A stretch of DNA of 64,000 nucleotides, from NCBI GenBank assembly GCA_964035545.1, contig OZ037771.1, forward strand, positions 372,001 through 436,000. The letters are read 5' to 3'. The first letter of the stretch is position 1. Each line of letters starts with the position of its first letter. The stretch is from Bugula neritina (taxonomy: Eukaryota; Bryozoa; Gymnolaemata; Cheilostomatida; Bugulidae). A model generated the notes under the pieces. It saw nothing but the letters and a program-made list of their open reading frames with translations, was not told the origin of the DNA and did not search any database. The translations under genes and the position numbers were made by a program. Of this stretch, positions 10,419 to 23,900 are shown in pieces.

Positions 10419-13400
10419 TCACAAGCTACTGGCTATGTCCGATGTAGCAGAGGATTCTCCACACACTGATGAGGCACAAGAAGGGGATGTGTTCAACATG
10501 TCCCTCTGATCAACTGACTTGGTTTCTGAAGAACTTAGGCCAGTATTCTGGACAAGAGTCTGTGAATGAGAAGGGATGGTAGATGCGTAGCTGGGAGTTG
10601 TGGCCTCTATTTTTAAATCCTGTGCCCAAATGTTTTGTGGCCATCCACTCCTACCCCTTGACTTTCGCTCCAAAGCTGCTGCCTATCAACAAAATGTGTT
10701 GACATTTGAGTCTTGTGTAAAATATATTTACCTACTTACCTAGCTGTTTACCTACCTACCTATCTGCCTACATACCTGTTTACCTACCTACCTACCTACC
10801 TACCTATCTATCTAGTATCTACCTACCTACCTCTAAAAATAATTGTGCAAACTAATTCTAAGAATGTTTGCGAAAATGGCTCACATTTCAGTGCAGTATT
10901 CAAGGTGCAGGTAAATAATGCAGTAGATTTACCACCAGGGCAAACAAGTGCTTAATGCTTCAGCAGCAATCTAATTACAGTAGCTTGTAACGTTAATCAC
11001 ATTTAGGAGCCTAGCCTATGCCTTCTTGGGAGCTTAGTCTATGATCTTTTTATATAAAATAGTCAGACTGATAAAGGAGACAGTCTTCTTGACCAACTCA
11101 TTATTTATAGCTTTAGCTCTAAATTTTTAAATAAGAGTTTAGTAGAAGTCGGCAATGAAATCTGTAAGATTCCTTAAGAATTAGGGCTAAGTTTACAAAG
11201 GATGATACTGCTTGTTTATAAGAAGGTAATCAATGCACTTTGGGTGTATTTACTGAGTATAAACATACAGAGGTAAATAATGAACAGGTGATGTTTCACT
11301 GCAGTGTGTAACAAAGTCAAGTATAATATATACAGGAAATGAATTATTCAGTCTCACGTAATCAGCTAACACAATGTCATGATATACTGAGATCCACAAT
11401 ATAATAATACATTGTATGAAATGCTTCAGTGGTAATTGGTGACAAATCAGGATCCTCCTAATAGTTGAATTGATATTTCTATAACAAAACTCAAATAAAA
11501 ACTTGTTAGGGGCAATATATGAAATATTTACTCTCTTGAAGGCTATCTAATATTTGTACTGATGCCAGCGCAAAAGTATAAATATAACAGGAATGTGTCA
11601 ACAATAGAATTAACTGTTAGAGTTTGTTCATGAATCTATAAATAGATTTAATTTGTTAGAATTAAGTATATTGTTACTCTGGTAAATAATGGGTAAAGGA
11701 AGTTACATCATTAGAGTCAGCTGACAGGCAGGGCTGCTGGTAATTATGTAATAATCAGGTGTGAAACTTTCCCTCACTTTCTTAGCTGTTACTAGGGCTT
11801 TAATTAACTCAATAAAAGCGGTTACCAAGAGAACTCTTCCATAAACAGCTTGCAACTCGGCAAATAGTACCTAAATACATGCACTACAGACTAGAATACA
11901 ACTGTCACATCAATTACCAGGAAATATTAAATACTCACGATTTCTGCTTCAATACTTTTCCTTTTCTCTGCTCTGCAAGGAGTTTTCCTAGAGAGATCAG
12001 CTTTGAATTCTTTAAGAGGCAGTGAAGTGTCGCTGTCTAAGGCATCCATCAGGTGCTGAATGTAACTACAGGCAGCAAACAACAGGACTTTGTAACCACT
12101 CTCTACCAGTGTGTAACCACTTTCTACCAGTGTGTAACCACTCTCTACCAGGGTGTAACCACTCTCTAGCAGTGTGTAACCACTCTCTACCAGTGTGTAA
12201 CCACTCTCTACCAGTGTGTAACCACTCTCTACTACTAATACTAAAAGCTGCCATATTATCTAGAGACTCACCCACATGCCAGACGTAAAGTTTTGATTTT
12301 GGACAGTTTGGTATCCTTAGGGACATTGGGGATACAATCTCGAAGGTTAGAGAAAGCTCCATTTATGCTGATAGTCCTCCTACGCTCCTTTTTGCTGCTG
12401 GTACCACTTCTTTTCTTCCCCTCTGTTGATGTGTAGGAGTTATACACATTTCCTGTCAGCTGTAAAGTAAATATAAAACTAACTTGAAGTGACAATGAGA
12501 GATGAGACATACACATGGAGCTCTGTATACACGCCTACTCAGCTACAATTGTAATTTATTTCTGAGTTTAAAAAGCTTTTTAATTGGAAAATATAATACT
12601 ATATTATACTACTACTACTACAAAATATGATATTACAATAAAATATACTACTATATTATACTACTACTACAAAATATGATATTACAATAAAATATAATAC
12701 TATATTATAGTACTACTACAAAAACAAATAAAAGTATTTTTCAGTCACCTGTGAATAAAATGGATCAGTTGTGCTAGGCCAGTAACTAGCACTGTCATAG
12801 CTCCTAGGGCTAGGTGTGCCTGTAGACGGGCTGGCAGTGGCGGTGTACCGACCTGGGAGAGGGGAGTAAGTGGGGTAACTGTAGTCTGCTACGTGTACAG
12901 AGTTGCCATAGCAATCCGAGAAGACATTCTGTATACCTGTGACATTGTAATATATCCTGTGACATTGTAATATATACTGTGACATTGTAATATATACTGT
13001 GACATTGTAATATATACTGTGGCATTGTATTATATGCTGTGACGTAATATATACTACATACTGTGACATTGTAATATATACTGTGACATTGTAATATATA
13101 CTGTGACATTGTAATATATACTGTGACATTGTATTATATCCTGTGACATTGTAATATATACTATACTGTGACATTGTAATATATCCTGTGACATTGTAAT
13201 ATATACTGTGACATTGTAATATATACTGTGACATTGTAATATATACTGTGACATTGTAATATATCCTGTGACATTGTAATATATACTGTGACATTGTAAT
13301 ATATACTGTGACATTGTATTATATACTGTGACATTGTAATATATACTGTGACATTGTAATATATCCTGTGACATTGTAATATATCCTGTGACATTGTAAT

Positions 13401-14428
13401 ATATACTGTGACATTGTAATATATACTGTGACATTGTATTATATACTGTGACATTGTAATATATAGTGTGACGTTGTAATATATACTACATACTGTGACA
13501 TTGTAATATATCCTGTGACATTGTAATATATCCTGTGACATTGTAATATATCCTGTGACATTGTAATATATACTGTGGCATTGTATTATATACTGTGACA
13601 TTGTAATATATACTGTGACATTGTAATATATACTGCTACATTGTAATATATACTGTGACCTTGTAATATATACTGTGACATTGTAATATATACTGTGACA
13701 TTGTAATATATACTGCTACATTGTAATATATACTGTGACATTGTAATATATACTGCTACATTGTAATATATACTGTGACATTGTAATATATACTGCTACA
13801 TTGTAATATATACTGTGGCATTGTAATATATACTGTGACATTGTATTATATACTGTGGCATTGTATTATATACTGTGACATTGTAATATATACTGTGACA
13901 TTGTAATATATACTATACTGTAATATATTGATACTGTATTAATATACTATACTAAGTTTGAAGTTCTCCATTGCAATTCTTTTAAAAAATAAATGTTGAA
14001 AGTGTGTTGATTTAAACTTGAAATAATCTCAACACAAACTGATGAAATCAAATATTTAGAGTATTATAATAGTATATGAATTCTACAAACACATTTTGTC
14101 TAAAAATATAACATTTATAGCCAATGAAATGTTAGTCAACAGAAACCAAAATAGAATAATACAATATATAATATATTATATAATAATATAATATATAATA
14201 ATATAATAATACAACATATAATATATTATAATATAATAATACAATATATAATATGATATATGAATTATATGGACACGTTTAGAATCCTAAGTATAAGTTT
14301 GGTGAAGACTTACCATGATTGTGAGTCCAGGGGGAGGGAGAGGCAGCATGGGCAGCCACTGCTGCCGCACCTCCACCGCTGTGACTGTAGTAGGAGTGAG
14401 TGGAGTATATCGAGCTGCTGCAGTTCAT
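10419..14428 (-). CDS. HAND: HAND-family bHLH transcription factor
   Basis: Five exons on the minus strand (14428-14314, 12936-12749, 12459-12272, 12065-11939, 10682-10419) join in phase to give 293 residues. Residues 1-101 are rich in Ser, Tyr, Ala and Pro. The bHLH domain spans about 124-173: [17 protein letters not shown], loop [15 protein letters not shown], then [16 protein letters not shown]. [20 protein letters not shown] is diagnostic of HAND, and the Thr/Ser pair in RRRTISI matches the phosphorylated pair of vertebrate HANDs. The C-terminal [15 protein letters not shown] matches the HAND tail GRTGWPQxVWALEL. HAND proteins dimerise with E proteins and direct mesoderm, heart and neural development in bilaterians. 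The last intron lies near the conserved vertebrate HAND intron; the others look additional. The last acceptor (TTTTGTTGATAG) is weak but is the one that keeps phase. Confidence 0.93.
10722..10835 (+). repeat. TACC/TACCTATC tetranucleotide repeat
   Basis: Runs of CTACCTACCTAC in HAND intron 10683-11938, close to the last exon. The rest of that 1.25-kb intron is unique AT-rich sequence in which I see nothing else. Confidence 0.9.
12087..12232 (+). repeat. 21-bp minisatellite AACCACTCTCTACCAGTGTG + T
   Basis: Seven copies fill most of HAND intron 12066-12271. The period is a multiple of three, so open frames appear on both strands without meaning. Confidence 0.95.
12588..12720 (+). repeat. Duplicated AT-rich unit of about 57 bp
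   Basis: ATACTATATTATACTACTAC followed by ACAAAATATGATATTACAAT occurs two to three times in HAND intron 12460-12748. Confidence 0.85.
12937..13922 (+). repeat. 20-bp minisatellite ACTGTGACATTGTAATATAT, copying the HAND acceptor
   Basis: About 48 copies in HAND intron 1 (12937-14313). Read on the gene's strand each unit is ATATTACAATGTCACAG followed by TAT or GATAT. The real acceptor of exon 2 is ATATTACAATGTCACAG joined to GTATACAG, so the true site is the outermost member of the array and every unit is a decoy 3' splice site. Confidence 0.95.
14155..14265 (+). repeat. AT-rich ATAATATAATATAT simple repeat
   Basis: Imperfect AATATAATA tract in HAND intron 1, close to the donor of exon 1. Confidence 0.8.
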
Positions 14429-15121
14429 TCTAACACAAGTCTGCTTGTCCTCAACTTCAAAATACAGAATTCCAGATCACAGGGGCAGCAGCAAAGGGAA
14501 GGCAGCAGTAGTAAAGCAGATATAAAGCAGATGAAGGTTGTGGCAGAACAGCTGAGGGGAGTAAACAAGCCAGTGCAATGTCCAGACTCCGAACTGAATG
14601 CAGGGCTGCTCTAACCATTCATTAAAAGTAAACAGATGGGGTAATAACTGCATTGATGCTGCCCGTGACCAACAGATAATACTCGGTTTCTGATTGGCTT
14701 ATCTATTTATGACAAGCTGTGTGATTGGATAATATCAAGGAAATTGAATTTAACAAATAATAACCAAATTTTTCTTCCAATACAATTAAAAACAAAATAT
14801 TTCTATAAAAAGTAGGAAAAATTTACAAAAATAAAGTGTGGAGTAACAAACGGCATTCGTGGAGTAAAATGCTGCCAGTTTAAAGTAGCTGCCTAGACAG
14901 CAGAGACAGCTTGTCTATTTTTAGCTTACGCATACTCACTTTGTTTAGAAATTTGACCCCCTTTGCTTTCTTCTTATGTTTAGATGTAATTACATTAAAG
15001 GCTTTGATAAAATGGATTTGGAGTTAACAATGTGGGACATTTAGTCACTGCTGCGTCTTTACTTTCCTTCATGTCTTCAGTGAGAGAGAAAACTTTAACT
15101 TATTACCCAACACCTGCAGGG

Positions 15122-15410
15122 AGACTTCTAGTGGAGAGAGACTGCAGGGAGAGACTGGAGGGAGAGACTGGAGGGAGAGAGACTGGAGGGGGAGAAACTG
15201 GAGGGAGAGAGGCTGGAGGAAAAGACTGCAGAGAGAGAGACTGGAGGGAGAGACTGGAGGGAGAGAGACTGGAGGGAGAGACTGGAGAGAGAGAGACTGG
15301 AGGGAGAGACTGGAGGGAGAGACTGGAGGGAGAGACTGGAGGGAGAGACTGGAGGGAGAGACTGGAGGGAGAGAGACTGCAGGGAGAGACTGCAGAGAGA
15401 GAAATAAGTA
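15122..15410 (+). repeat. Purine-only-rich 13-bp minisatellite GAGGGAGAGACTG
   Basis: About 20 copies upstream of HAND. The strand is almost entirely purine apart from the CT of each unit. The open frames across it are caused by the repeat. Nothing gene-like is seen between 14429 and 15121 or between 15411 and 16160. Confidence 0.93.
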
Positions 15411-16165
15411 GATTTTCCCAATCAGCAGTACATAAAGCTATGAATTTAAAAGAAAGGCCATCTTATAAAATATAAACATTCATGTAGCTTTGGCTGGTAA
15501 TTAGCATGTAGTTTCAGTGTGATCTCTTAGCCCTTCTCGTGTAGAGACATGAGTTGATGAATAAATGAAGTCATGGAGCACGCAGTGTGCAGTGTTTAGT
15601 GTCCACATGGTGTAGAAATATCCTCTCAGTCCAAACCTTCTGGAATAAAACTAGTCTGGAAGAGAAGTAACCATCAGAAGAATAATTCTGTTAAACTAAA
15701 ACAAAGTTAGATTTATGTTTCATGGCAACAAGCACTTCGGTTAGTAAGAACAGCAGCAGTAGCAGCAGCAGCAGTACAAACTAATCTTATGACAAGCCAA
15801 CTCTTAATACATCTTAACTCACAGTGACAGCTTTTATGACGAGTTTTCATGAATTGTGAAAGATTTCAAAGTACGAGTTGGTTAGATCTGGGAATTTGAT
15901 ACAAAATTTTATTACCAGCTAACATCTTAATTAAATAATAATTTCTTACAAACTAAAGCCAAATATTTTCTTGTAAACTCACTTTATTACTGGTTAGGAA
16001 ATGCAACAGAATGTGATGTCACTTTATAGAAGATTATTTTCTAAAATATTCACTACAATTAGATAGATATTGGTGTGAGAATTGAAGGTGTTTCACTGTA
16101 TCCTGAAAAACTATTAATTTTAAACTTTAATTATGTTTACTTAATTTGAAGCTATGTGGATTAAT

Positions 16166-16840
16166 AAACAGAATAATATATAATATAATAAACAAGGTAA
16201 TATATAATATAATAAACAAGGTAATATATAACATAACAAACAAGGTAATATATAATATAATAAACAAGGTAATATATAATATAATAAACAAGGTAATATA
16301 TAATATAACAAACAAGGTAATATATAATATAATAAACAAGGTAATATATAATATAATAAACAAGGTAATATATAATATATAATAAACAAGGTAATATATA
16401 ACATAACAAACAAGGTAATATATAATATAATAAACAAGGTAATATATAATATAATAAACAAGGTAATATATAATATAACAAACAAGGTAATATATAACAT
16501 AACAAACAAGGTAATATATAATATAATAAACAAGGTAATATATAATATAATAAACAAGGTAATATATAATATAACAAACAAGGTAATATATAATATAATA
16601 AACAAGGTAATATATAATATAATAAACAGGGTAATATATAATATAATAAACAAGGTAATATATAATATAACAAACAAGGTAATATATAACATAACAAACA
16701 AGGTAATATATAATATAATAAACAAGGTAATATATAATATAACAAACAAGGTAATATATAATATAACAAACAAGGTAATATATAATATAATAAACAAGGT
16801 AATATATAATATAATAAACATGGTAATATATATATATATA
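16166..16840 (+). repeat. 24-bp minisatellite AATAAACAAGGTAATATATA + ATAT
   Basis: About 28 copies with ATAACATAACAA variants, intergenic between HAND and TBCK. It ends in a short (TA)n run. Its period gives long spurious ORFs on both strands. Confidence 0.95.
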
Positions 16841-17395
16841 TATAGAGTGAAGAGTGTGAAGTTTACTGGAATTGCATGGCGGCCAGGTAGCTATATTTAA
16901 AGTAAACAGTTTACACTAGGCAGACCTGCTTCAACCTTTTATAAGAACAACAATTTGTTAAGTGAGATAAATAAGCAGCCTGCGAATGAGGCAGTCCGTA
17001 GAGTCAGCAGAGTGAGTCGGCAGCATTTATACAAAGTAAGAGTAGGTCATATCATTTAACAACACAAAAGAACTTCTCATACTCTCCCAAACATTAGATG
17101 ATTTTCTGTGGCCAACATTAAACAACCAGCAGCAACTTATTAACATGAAATACCACCAACACCCCTGTTAGTTTCACTCCCAGTGTATAATATACATAGC
17201 TGTACAATATAACTATATAATATAACTCTATATTATGTTTATATATATGTAGCCTATATATACAGTATATATATATATCATATAGCTATGAGCTAGCAAG
17301 AACAAGATCTCTATACAGTGTAGGCATCACACAGCTCAATACTTTATGTTAATATGTCAACTATAATACACCATTCTTAGGACACTCACTAGAAC

Positions 17396-17752
17396 GAAGT
17401 AATATTTCTAGAGCTCAATGTAGTAAGTATAATATTTCTAGAGCTCAGTGTAGTAAGTATATTTCTAGAGCTCAGTGTAGTAAGTATATTTCTAGAGCTC
17501 AGTGTAGCCAGTATAATATTTCTAGAGCTCAGTGTAGTAAGTATATTTCTAGAGCTCAGTGTAGCAAGTATAATATTTCTAGAGCTCAGTGTAGTAAGTA
17601 TATTTCTAGAGCTCAGTGTAGTCAGTATAATATTTCTAGAGCTCAGAGTAGCCAGTATAATATTTCTAGAGCTCAGAGTAGCCAGTATAATATTTCTAGA
17701 GCTCAGTGTAGTAAGTATAATATTTCTAGAGCTCAGTGTAGTCAGTATAACA
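17396..17752 (+). repeat. Minisatellite TATTTCTAGAGCTCAGTGTA with GTAAGTATAA
   Basis: About 13 copies of 25-30 bp in the HAND-TBCK spacer; each contains the palindromes TCTAGA and GAGCTC. The flanks 16841-17395 and 17753-18795 are unique AT-rich sequence with no gene that I can support. Confidence 0.93.
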
Positions 17753-18797
17753 AAATAATGCTTCCAGAGGCATGTTTGTTATTGACAAGACTAAAGACTA
17801 ACATTTGATGTGGTTAGTCTAATTGAGATGTTACAACTACCCACAGAGCAAGGGCAGCAGCTGCCTCTATCCCAACCAACCACCACCTGGGGATGTTACA
17901 TAACATGTGTCTGCTGCCCCTGCTAGGGAGTCTCCCACTTCTTTGCTCAGCCACGAAGTGTGCCCCAAACCACCTCGAAATTATGATTGCACTGAAAAAC
18001 AATAATTTATTAAGATGTGTGCTGTGGAACATGATGGGGTTATTAATAGAAACCAGCTAGTGGACAGTTGATACGCCTAAATTGCACTAAGATCATATCC
18101 AACAGCTGAGATGAAACTTTAAAAAGGTGTTTATAGCTTTGATAAGTGCTGCCAAAATATTGACAGCGAGGCCTCTCTCTTTCTATGCTTATGAAGTTGG
18201 GGCCACTCTACAAACTAATGTCATCCCATAATTCTCTGTCTAATAAAATATTTACTATTCTTTATTTCAAGGTCATTGCAATGTCAAAACCCCCTTCATA
18301 GTTTCCAGAATGCTTCCATAGTTCTTGATGAACATAGGAATCCTAAAGGCAAAGTCCCCTTTTTGTGAAATATTTACACTTCAGGTTTCTTATTACCACC
18401 CAAGTACACATATTGGAAATTATTGACTGACTGCAATTTCTTTTCACAAAACTTTAAATGAAAAGCATCATTGGATAAAAACCTTTCGGAATCCACCATG
18501 TTGGTTGTATGAAAAGTAACCAAAAGTCTACATTATAGTAAATATGTAAGGCAAAGAGAGTGGTTGAAACAGGATCAAAGAGAGAAATATCAAAGAGTGT
18601 AAGCAGCGAGAGCAACTGTTAGTTTATTACCTTCTTACAACAAGAAGGTGCTGTACATGCAGAGGTGAGCTTATGAATGGACATCACAGAGTAATTAAAG
18701 TGAATTAACTTGGAGACAAGAATGCATAATCCTGTCAGCGTGTGGAGACTGGAGTGATGACTGAGTGAGCGGCTAGTGGCAGCGTTTAGTGGCAGCA

Positions 18798-18900
18798 TGA
18801 CATGTTTGTAATATAGGTGCAGGACAATATGACTGTAATATATGTGCATGACAATATAACTGTAATATAGGTGCATGACAATATGACTGTAATATAGCAG
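18798..18900 (+). repeat. Short ~27-bp repeat ACAATATGACTGTAATATAG + GTGCATG
   Basis: Four copies. From 18901 to 20280 I see only AT-rich unique sequence, with loose ATATCATATCAT words at about 19820-19880 and 20005-20025. Confidence 0.85.
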
Positions 18901-20283
18901 TAATAAGTTTCATGGTGTTTGGTACAGCGTATAAAATAAATTATCAATATAGATAATAAATAATTTCATGAGAAAATAATCATAACAGCAAATCTAAACT
19001 GATTTGAATCTAGAGCAATTAAAAATGATATTTTAAGAGTTAAAATCAAAATCAAGTGCCAATCGAATGACAAAACACGAAGGATACGAATTCAGCAGAA
19101 AGTGTTTACTAAGTGAAGTTTCCGTTGACTATTATAGTTAAGGGTGAGTCACCCACACAGAAATACTGACAAAACTATTGGAGTGCGGAGATAAGAGTGC
19201 ACTTGATGACCGGCATCATGACGAAAGCAGCGGCACAAGAGAGAGAAAATAGCTGATGCAATAGCGCAGTGAATGTATAGTGTAGTAATTATATGGCAGC
19301 CTTGCTGGCAGCTTATTGGGCTCTGTTAATCTATTTTATGTGCTAAAAAATCTTCTTAAATTCTTTTCTGGATAACAGAAAAAGTTTTTATGGAGAAGAA
19401 TGAAGTTTTATGGAGGCAAACGGGTTTGAAAGGGAATCATCAAATTCTCCAGATCCTCTTGGAAATTGAATTAGAGGGAAATTGGCAGCTATAAAATATG
19501 TAATCGTGCTGCTAATATGAAAGGGAGAATGAACTTATTCAAGTTAATGATATTGATAGATGAATTCAGGATTATAGCCTTGAATTTGAGTAGAAGTGAA
19601 GATGCTAAGCATACTGCTTGTTTGTACTGGGTAGGAAGAAGGATAATATAATTACAGCTCTGTCTTGTGTCAATGACCAACTCATGTAGAATATCCACTT
19701 CTAACAAACAACATGCAAACAGAATAAAGTGGAATATAGCAAGCGTTATGTAATCATCAGGAAAGTTAATTTAATAGACCACAAGCTTCCACCCCATTGG
19801 GGGCTGATGAGATTTTATATTGCATGTCATATCATATCATAAATTATATTGTATGTTATATCATATCATCAATTATATTGTATATTTTATCATCTCAATT
19901 ATTAAGTTGCCTAAACATATTCTTACAAAATATTAGTTTACTTTAACAAATGAAGTAATAAACCAATAAAATGTTTCTCCATTACTTATTCTTAATTATA
20001 TGGTATGTTGTATCATATCATTTTAATATATTATTGTAGATTATCCTGTATCTTACATCATTGCATTATTCATATTGGATATTATATAACATGTTATAAA
20101 ACACATATTAGTAATATAAGGGTATTAAAATATTTTACACACACTTTTTTAAAATTCAACCCAAATGCGTTTAATTATATAAAAAGTCAGAATTATTTTG
20201 CAGAGTTTTTTCTACGCATAAAGAGAAAGGAGAATATAAAAACAACTGTTACAAGTAGCGAGATGTGCTTAAGGAGCTATAAT

Positions 20284-20520
20284 ACTGTACTGTATATAAT
20301 GTGTATTGTATATATTGTATGTGTTGTATATATTGTATGTATTGTATATATTGTATGTATTGTATATATTGTATATATTGTATATATTGTATATATTGTA
20401 TGTATTGTATATATTGTATATATTGTATGTATTGTATATATTGTATGTATTGCATATACTGTATGTATTGTATATATTGTATGTATTGTATATATTGTAT
20501 GTATTGTATATATTGTATGA
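20284..20520 (+). repeat. 12-bp based repeat TATTGTATATATTGTATG
   Basis: About 20 copies of TATTGTATRTAT downstream of TBCK. Because 12 is a multiple of three, open frames appear in several registers on both strands. Confidence 0.93.
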
Positions 20521-20945
20521 TGAACCATATATATGGCTAGTAATTCCATCAATAAATTAAGTTATTTGCTGGAGTAGAAAAAAGATATTGTCCCTATAAT
20601 ATAATTGTATATAAAAGAATTAAAACAGGGCAATAGATTGAGCACCAGGGTATTGTAAAATCACAAGAAAATATAAGTATATAATTAGTCAGTTTAACTA
20701 TTGACTAAGGGCGTGTCACCAGTCTATCTCTTCCCTCCAATCAGCAGAGAGTACCACAAATCACTCAACTAGAGAATCACCATGTACAGAGCTGCTGGGA
20801 GTAATAGTGTGAGGATAAATACCTGAATACTTTGCAGGTAGGAAATACTACAGCGTATAGGGAGTTGTCATACACTTGACCTTAGGAGCTACACTAATAG
20901 AGTTGTCCACTCTTCTTTTGTATAATACTTGTTGGGAGTTATCCT

Positions 20946-23900
20946 TCACATGTTGGGACTCGGTACAACGAGTAGATTAGAGCCACGGAGGACAGACAAC
21001 CCCTTGTGAAGGTAGCAGACCTTGGAATAGCCGAGTGCCACAAGTTTAGCCGCAAACTACAATAAGAGAACACATTACTCAGTCACTACATTACTCAGTC
21101 ACTACATTACTCAGTCACCGCATTACTCAGTCACCGCATTACTCAGTCACTACATTACTCAGTCACCACATTACTCAGTCACCGCATTACTCAGTCACTA
21201 CATTACTCAGCCACTACATTACTCAGTCACCACATTACTCAGTCACTACACTACTCAGTCACTACATTACTCAGTCACTACATTACTCAGTCACTGCATT
21301 ACTCAGTCACTACATTACTCAGTCACTACATTACTCAGTCACCACATTACTCAGTCACTACATTACTCAGCCACTACATTACTCAGTCACCGCATTACTC
21401 AGTCACTGCATTACTCAGTCACTACATTACTCAGTCACTACATTACTCAGTCACTACATTACTCAGTCACTACATTACTCAGTCACTACATTACTCAGTC
21501 ACTACATTACTCAGCCACTACATTACTCAGCCACTACATTACTCAGTCACTGCATTACTCAGTCACTGCATTACTCAGTCACTGCATTCCTCAGTCACTA
21601 CATTACTCAGCCACCACATTACTCAGTCACCACATTACTCAGCCACTACATTACTCAGCCACTACATTACTCAGTCACTACACTACTCAGTCACTACATT
21701 ACTCAGTCACTACATTACTCAGTCACTACATTACTCAGCCACTACATTACTCAGCCACTACATTACCCAGTCACCGCATTACTCAGTCACCGCATTACTC
21801 AGTCACCGCATTACTCAGTCACCGCATTACTCAGTCACTACATTACTCAGTCACTACATTACTCAGTCACTACATTACTCAGTCACTACATTACTCAGTC
21901 ACTACATTACTCAGTCACCACATTACTCAGTCACCACATTACTCAGTCACCGCATTACTCAGTCACCGCATTACTCAGTCACCGCATTACTCAGTCACCG
22001 CATTACTCAGTCACCGCATTACTCAGTCACTACATTACTCAGTCACTACATTACTCAGCCACTACATTACTCAGTCACTACATTACTCAGTCACTACATT
22101 ACTCAGTCACTACATTACTCAGTCACTACATTACTCAGTCACTAGTCACTACACTACTCAGTCACTACATTACTCAGTCACTACACTACTCAGTCACTAC
22201 ATTACTCAGTCACTACATTACTCAGCCACTACATTACTCAGTCACTACATTACTCAGTCACCACATTACTCAGTCACTACATTACTCAGCCACTACATTA
22301 CTCAGCCACTACATTACTCAGTCACTGCATTACTCAGTCACTACATTACTCAGTCACTAGTCACTACACTACTCAGTCACTACATTACTCAGTCACTACA
22401 CTACTCAGTCACTACATTACTCAGTCACTACATTACCCAGTCACTACATTACTCAACCACTACATTACTCAGTCACTACATTACTCAGTCACTGCGGTGA
22501 GGGGCACAGAGTATAATCAGTCTAATCAGACCGATCAAATGATAGGAGTGTAATACAATGACCTCTAAGAGTGTGAACACAGACCTCTCCAGAGTGAGTG
22601 TTGTTTGAGTCCACAACTACTTTCACTTGGTACTTGTGATCATCGAGGAAGTCTTTCAGGTTGGGAGAGCAGATGTGACCGTCTTTGGAGAAGGAAGTCT
22701 CACAGGGAGAGTGAAGAGAATCTGGAATTGTCCCCTTCTGATATCTGATGATGCGTTGAGGTAGTAGCGTGCTGACAAGTCACATTACTTGAGTAGTCAA
22801 GTAGTGCAAGTCACAATACTTGAGTAGTCAAGTAGTGCAAGTCACAATACTTGAGTAGTCAAGTAGTACAAGTCACAATACTTGAGTAGTCAAGTAGTAC
22901 AAGTCACAATACTTGAGTAGTCAAGTAGTGCAAGTCACAATACTCGAGTAGTCAAGTAGTGCAAGTCACAATACTTGAGTAGTCAAGTAGTACAAGTCAC
23001 AATACTTGAGTAGTCAAGTAGTACAAGTCACAATACTTGAGTAGTCAAGTAGTGCAAGTCACAATACTCGAGTAGTCAAGTAGTGCAAGTCACAATACTT
23101 GAGTAGAAGACAAAGGATACTCGTCAGTTGATCTGATGTCAATAACAATCAGCTTGGGTTTCCCTGGTCTCCAGTCAGCAGTTGGTGTGAGTATAGTCAG
23201 CATTTCATCAGCTGATATCTTCAGACATCTCTGACCTTTCAACTCTGACAGCTGCAGAGGTTCAGCTGCCTAGAAAATATACTCTATAGTCTATATAGTC
23301 TATAACACTCTGTAGTCTAAAACACACACACAGGGCATATGAACTTGGCATTAGAGAGGAATAAGTCACTGAACTGAAACTATAGTTCAATGGGATATAG
23401 TAAGAGACTATTAGAAAGGATATAGTAATAGACTATTAGAGGGGATATAGTAAGGGACTATTAGAGAGGATATAGTAATAGACTATTAGAGGGGATATAG
23501 TAAGGGACTATTAGAGAGGATATAGTAAGGGACTATTAGAGAGGATATAGTAACAGACTATTAGAGGGGATATAGTAATAGACTATTAGAGGGGATATAG
23601 TAAGGGACTATTAGAAAGGATATAGTAAGGGACTATTAGAGAGGATATAGTAAGGGACTATTAGAGAGGATATAGTAACAGACTATTAGAGGGGATATAG
23701 TAAGGGACTATTAGAGAGGATATAGTAAGGGACTATTAGAGAGGATATAGTAACAGACTATTAGAGGGGATATAGTAAGGGACTATTAGAGAGGATATAG
23801 TAAGGGACTATTAGAGAGGATATAGTAATAGACTATTAGAGGGGATATAGTAAGGGACTATTAGAGAGGATATAGTAAGGGACTATTAGAGAGGATATAG

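Noticed and set aside
15032-15475. Arg/Glu/Gly-rich ORF upstream of HAND
   Set aside because: Caused by the GAGGGAGAGACTG repeat; no start context, splice sites or known domain.
16141-16821. Hydrophobic repeat ORFs resembling membrane proteins
   Set aside because: Translations of an AT-rich 24-bp minisatellite in several frames; hydrophobicity follows from the base composition.
17814-18032. Minus-strand ORF with a hydrophobic stretch (LALWVVVTS)
   Set aside because: Only 72 residues, no in-phase neighbours or recognisable family, and ordinary surrounding sequence.
21067-22495. CRISPR-like regular direct repeat array
   Set aside because: Units are contiguous with no unique spacers, lie inside a TBCK intron, and the genome is an animal's.
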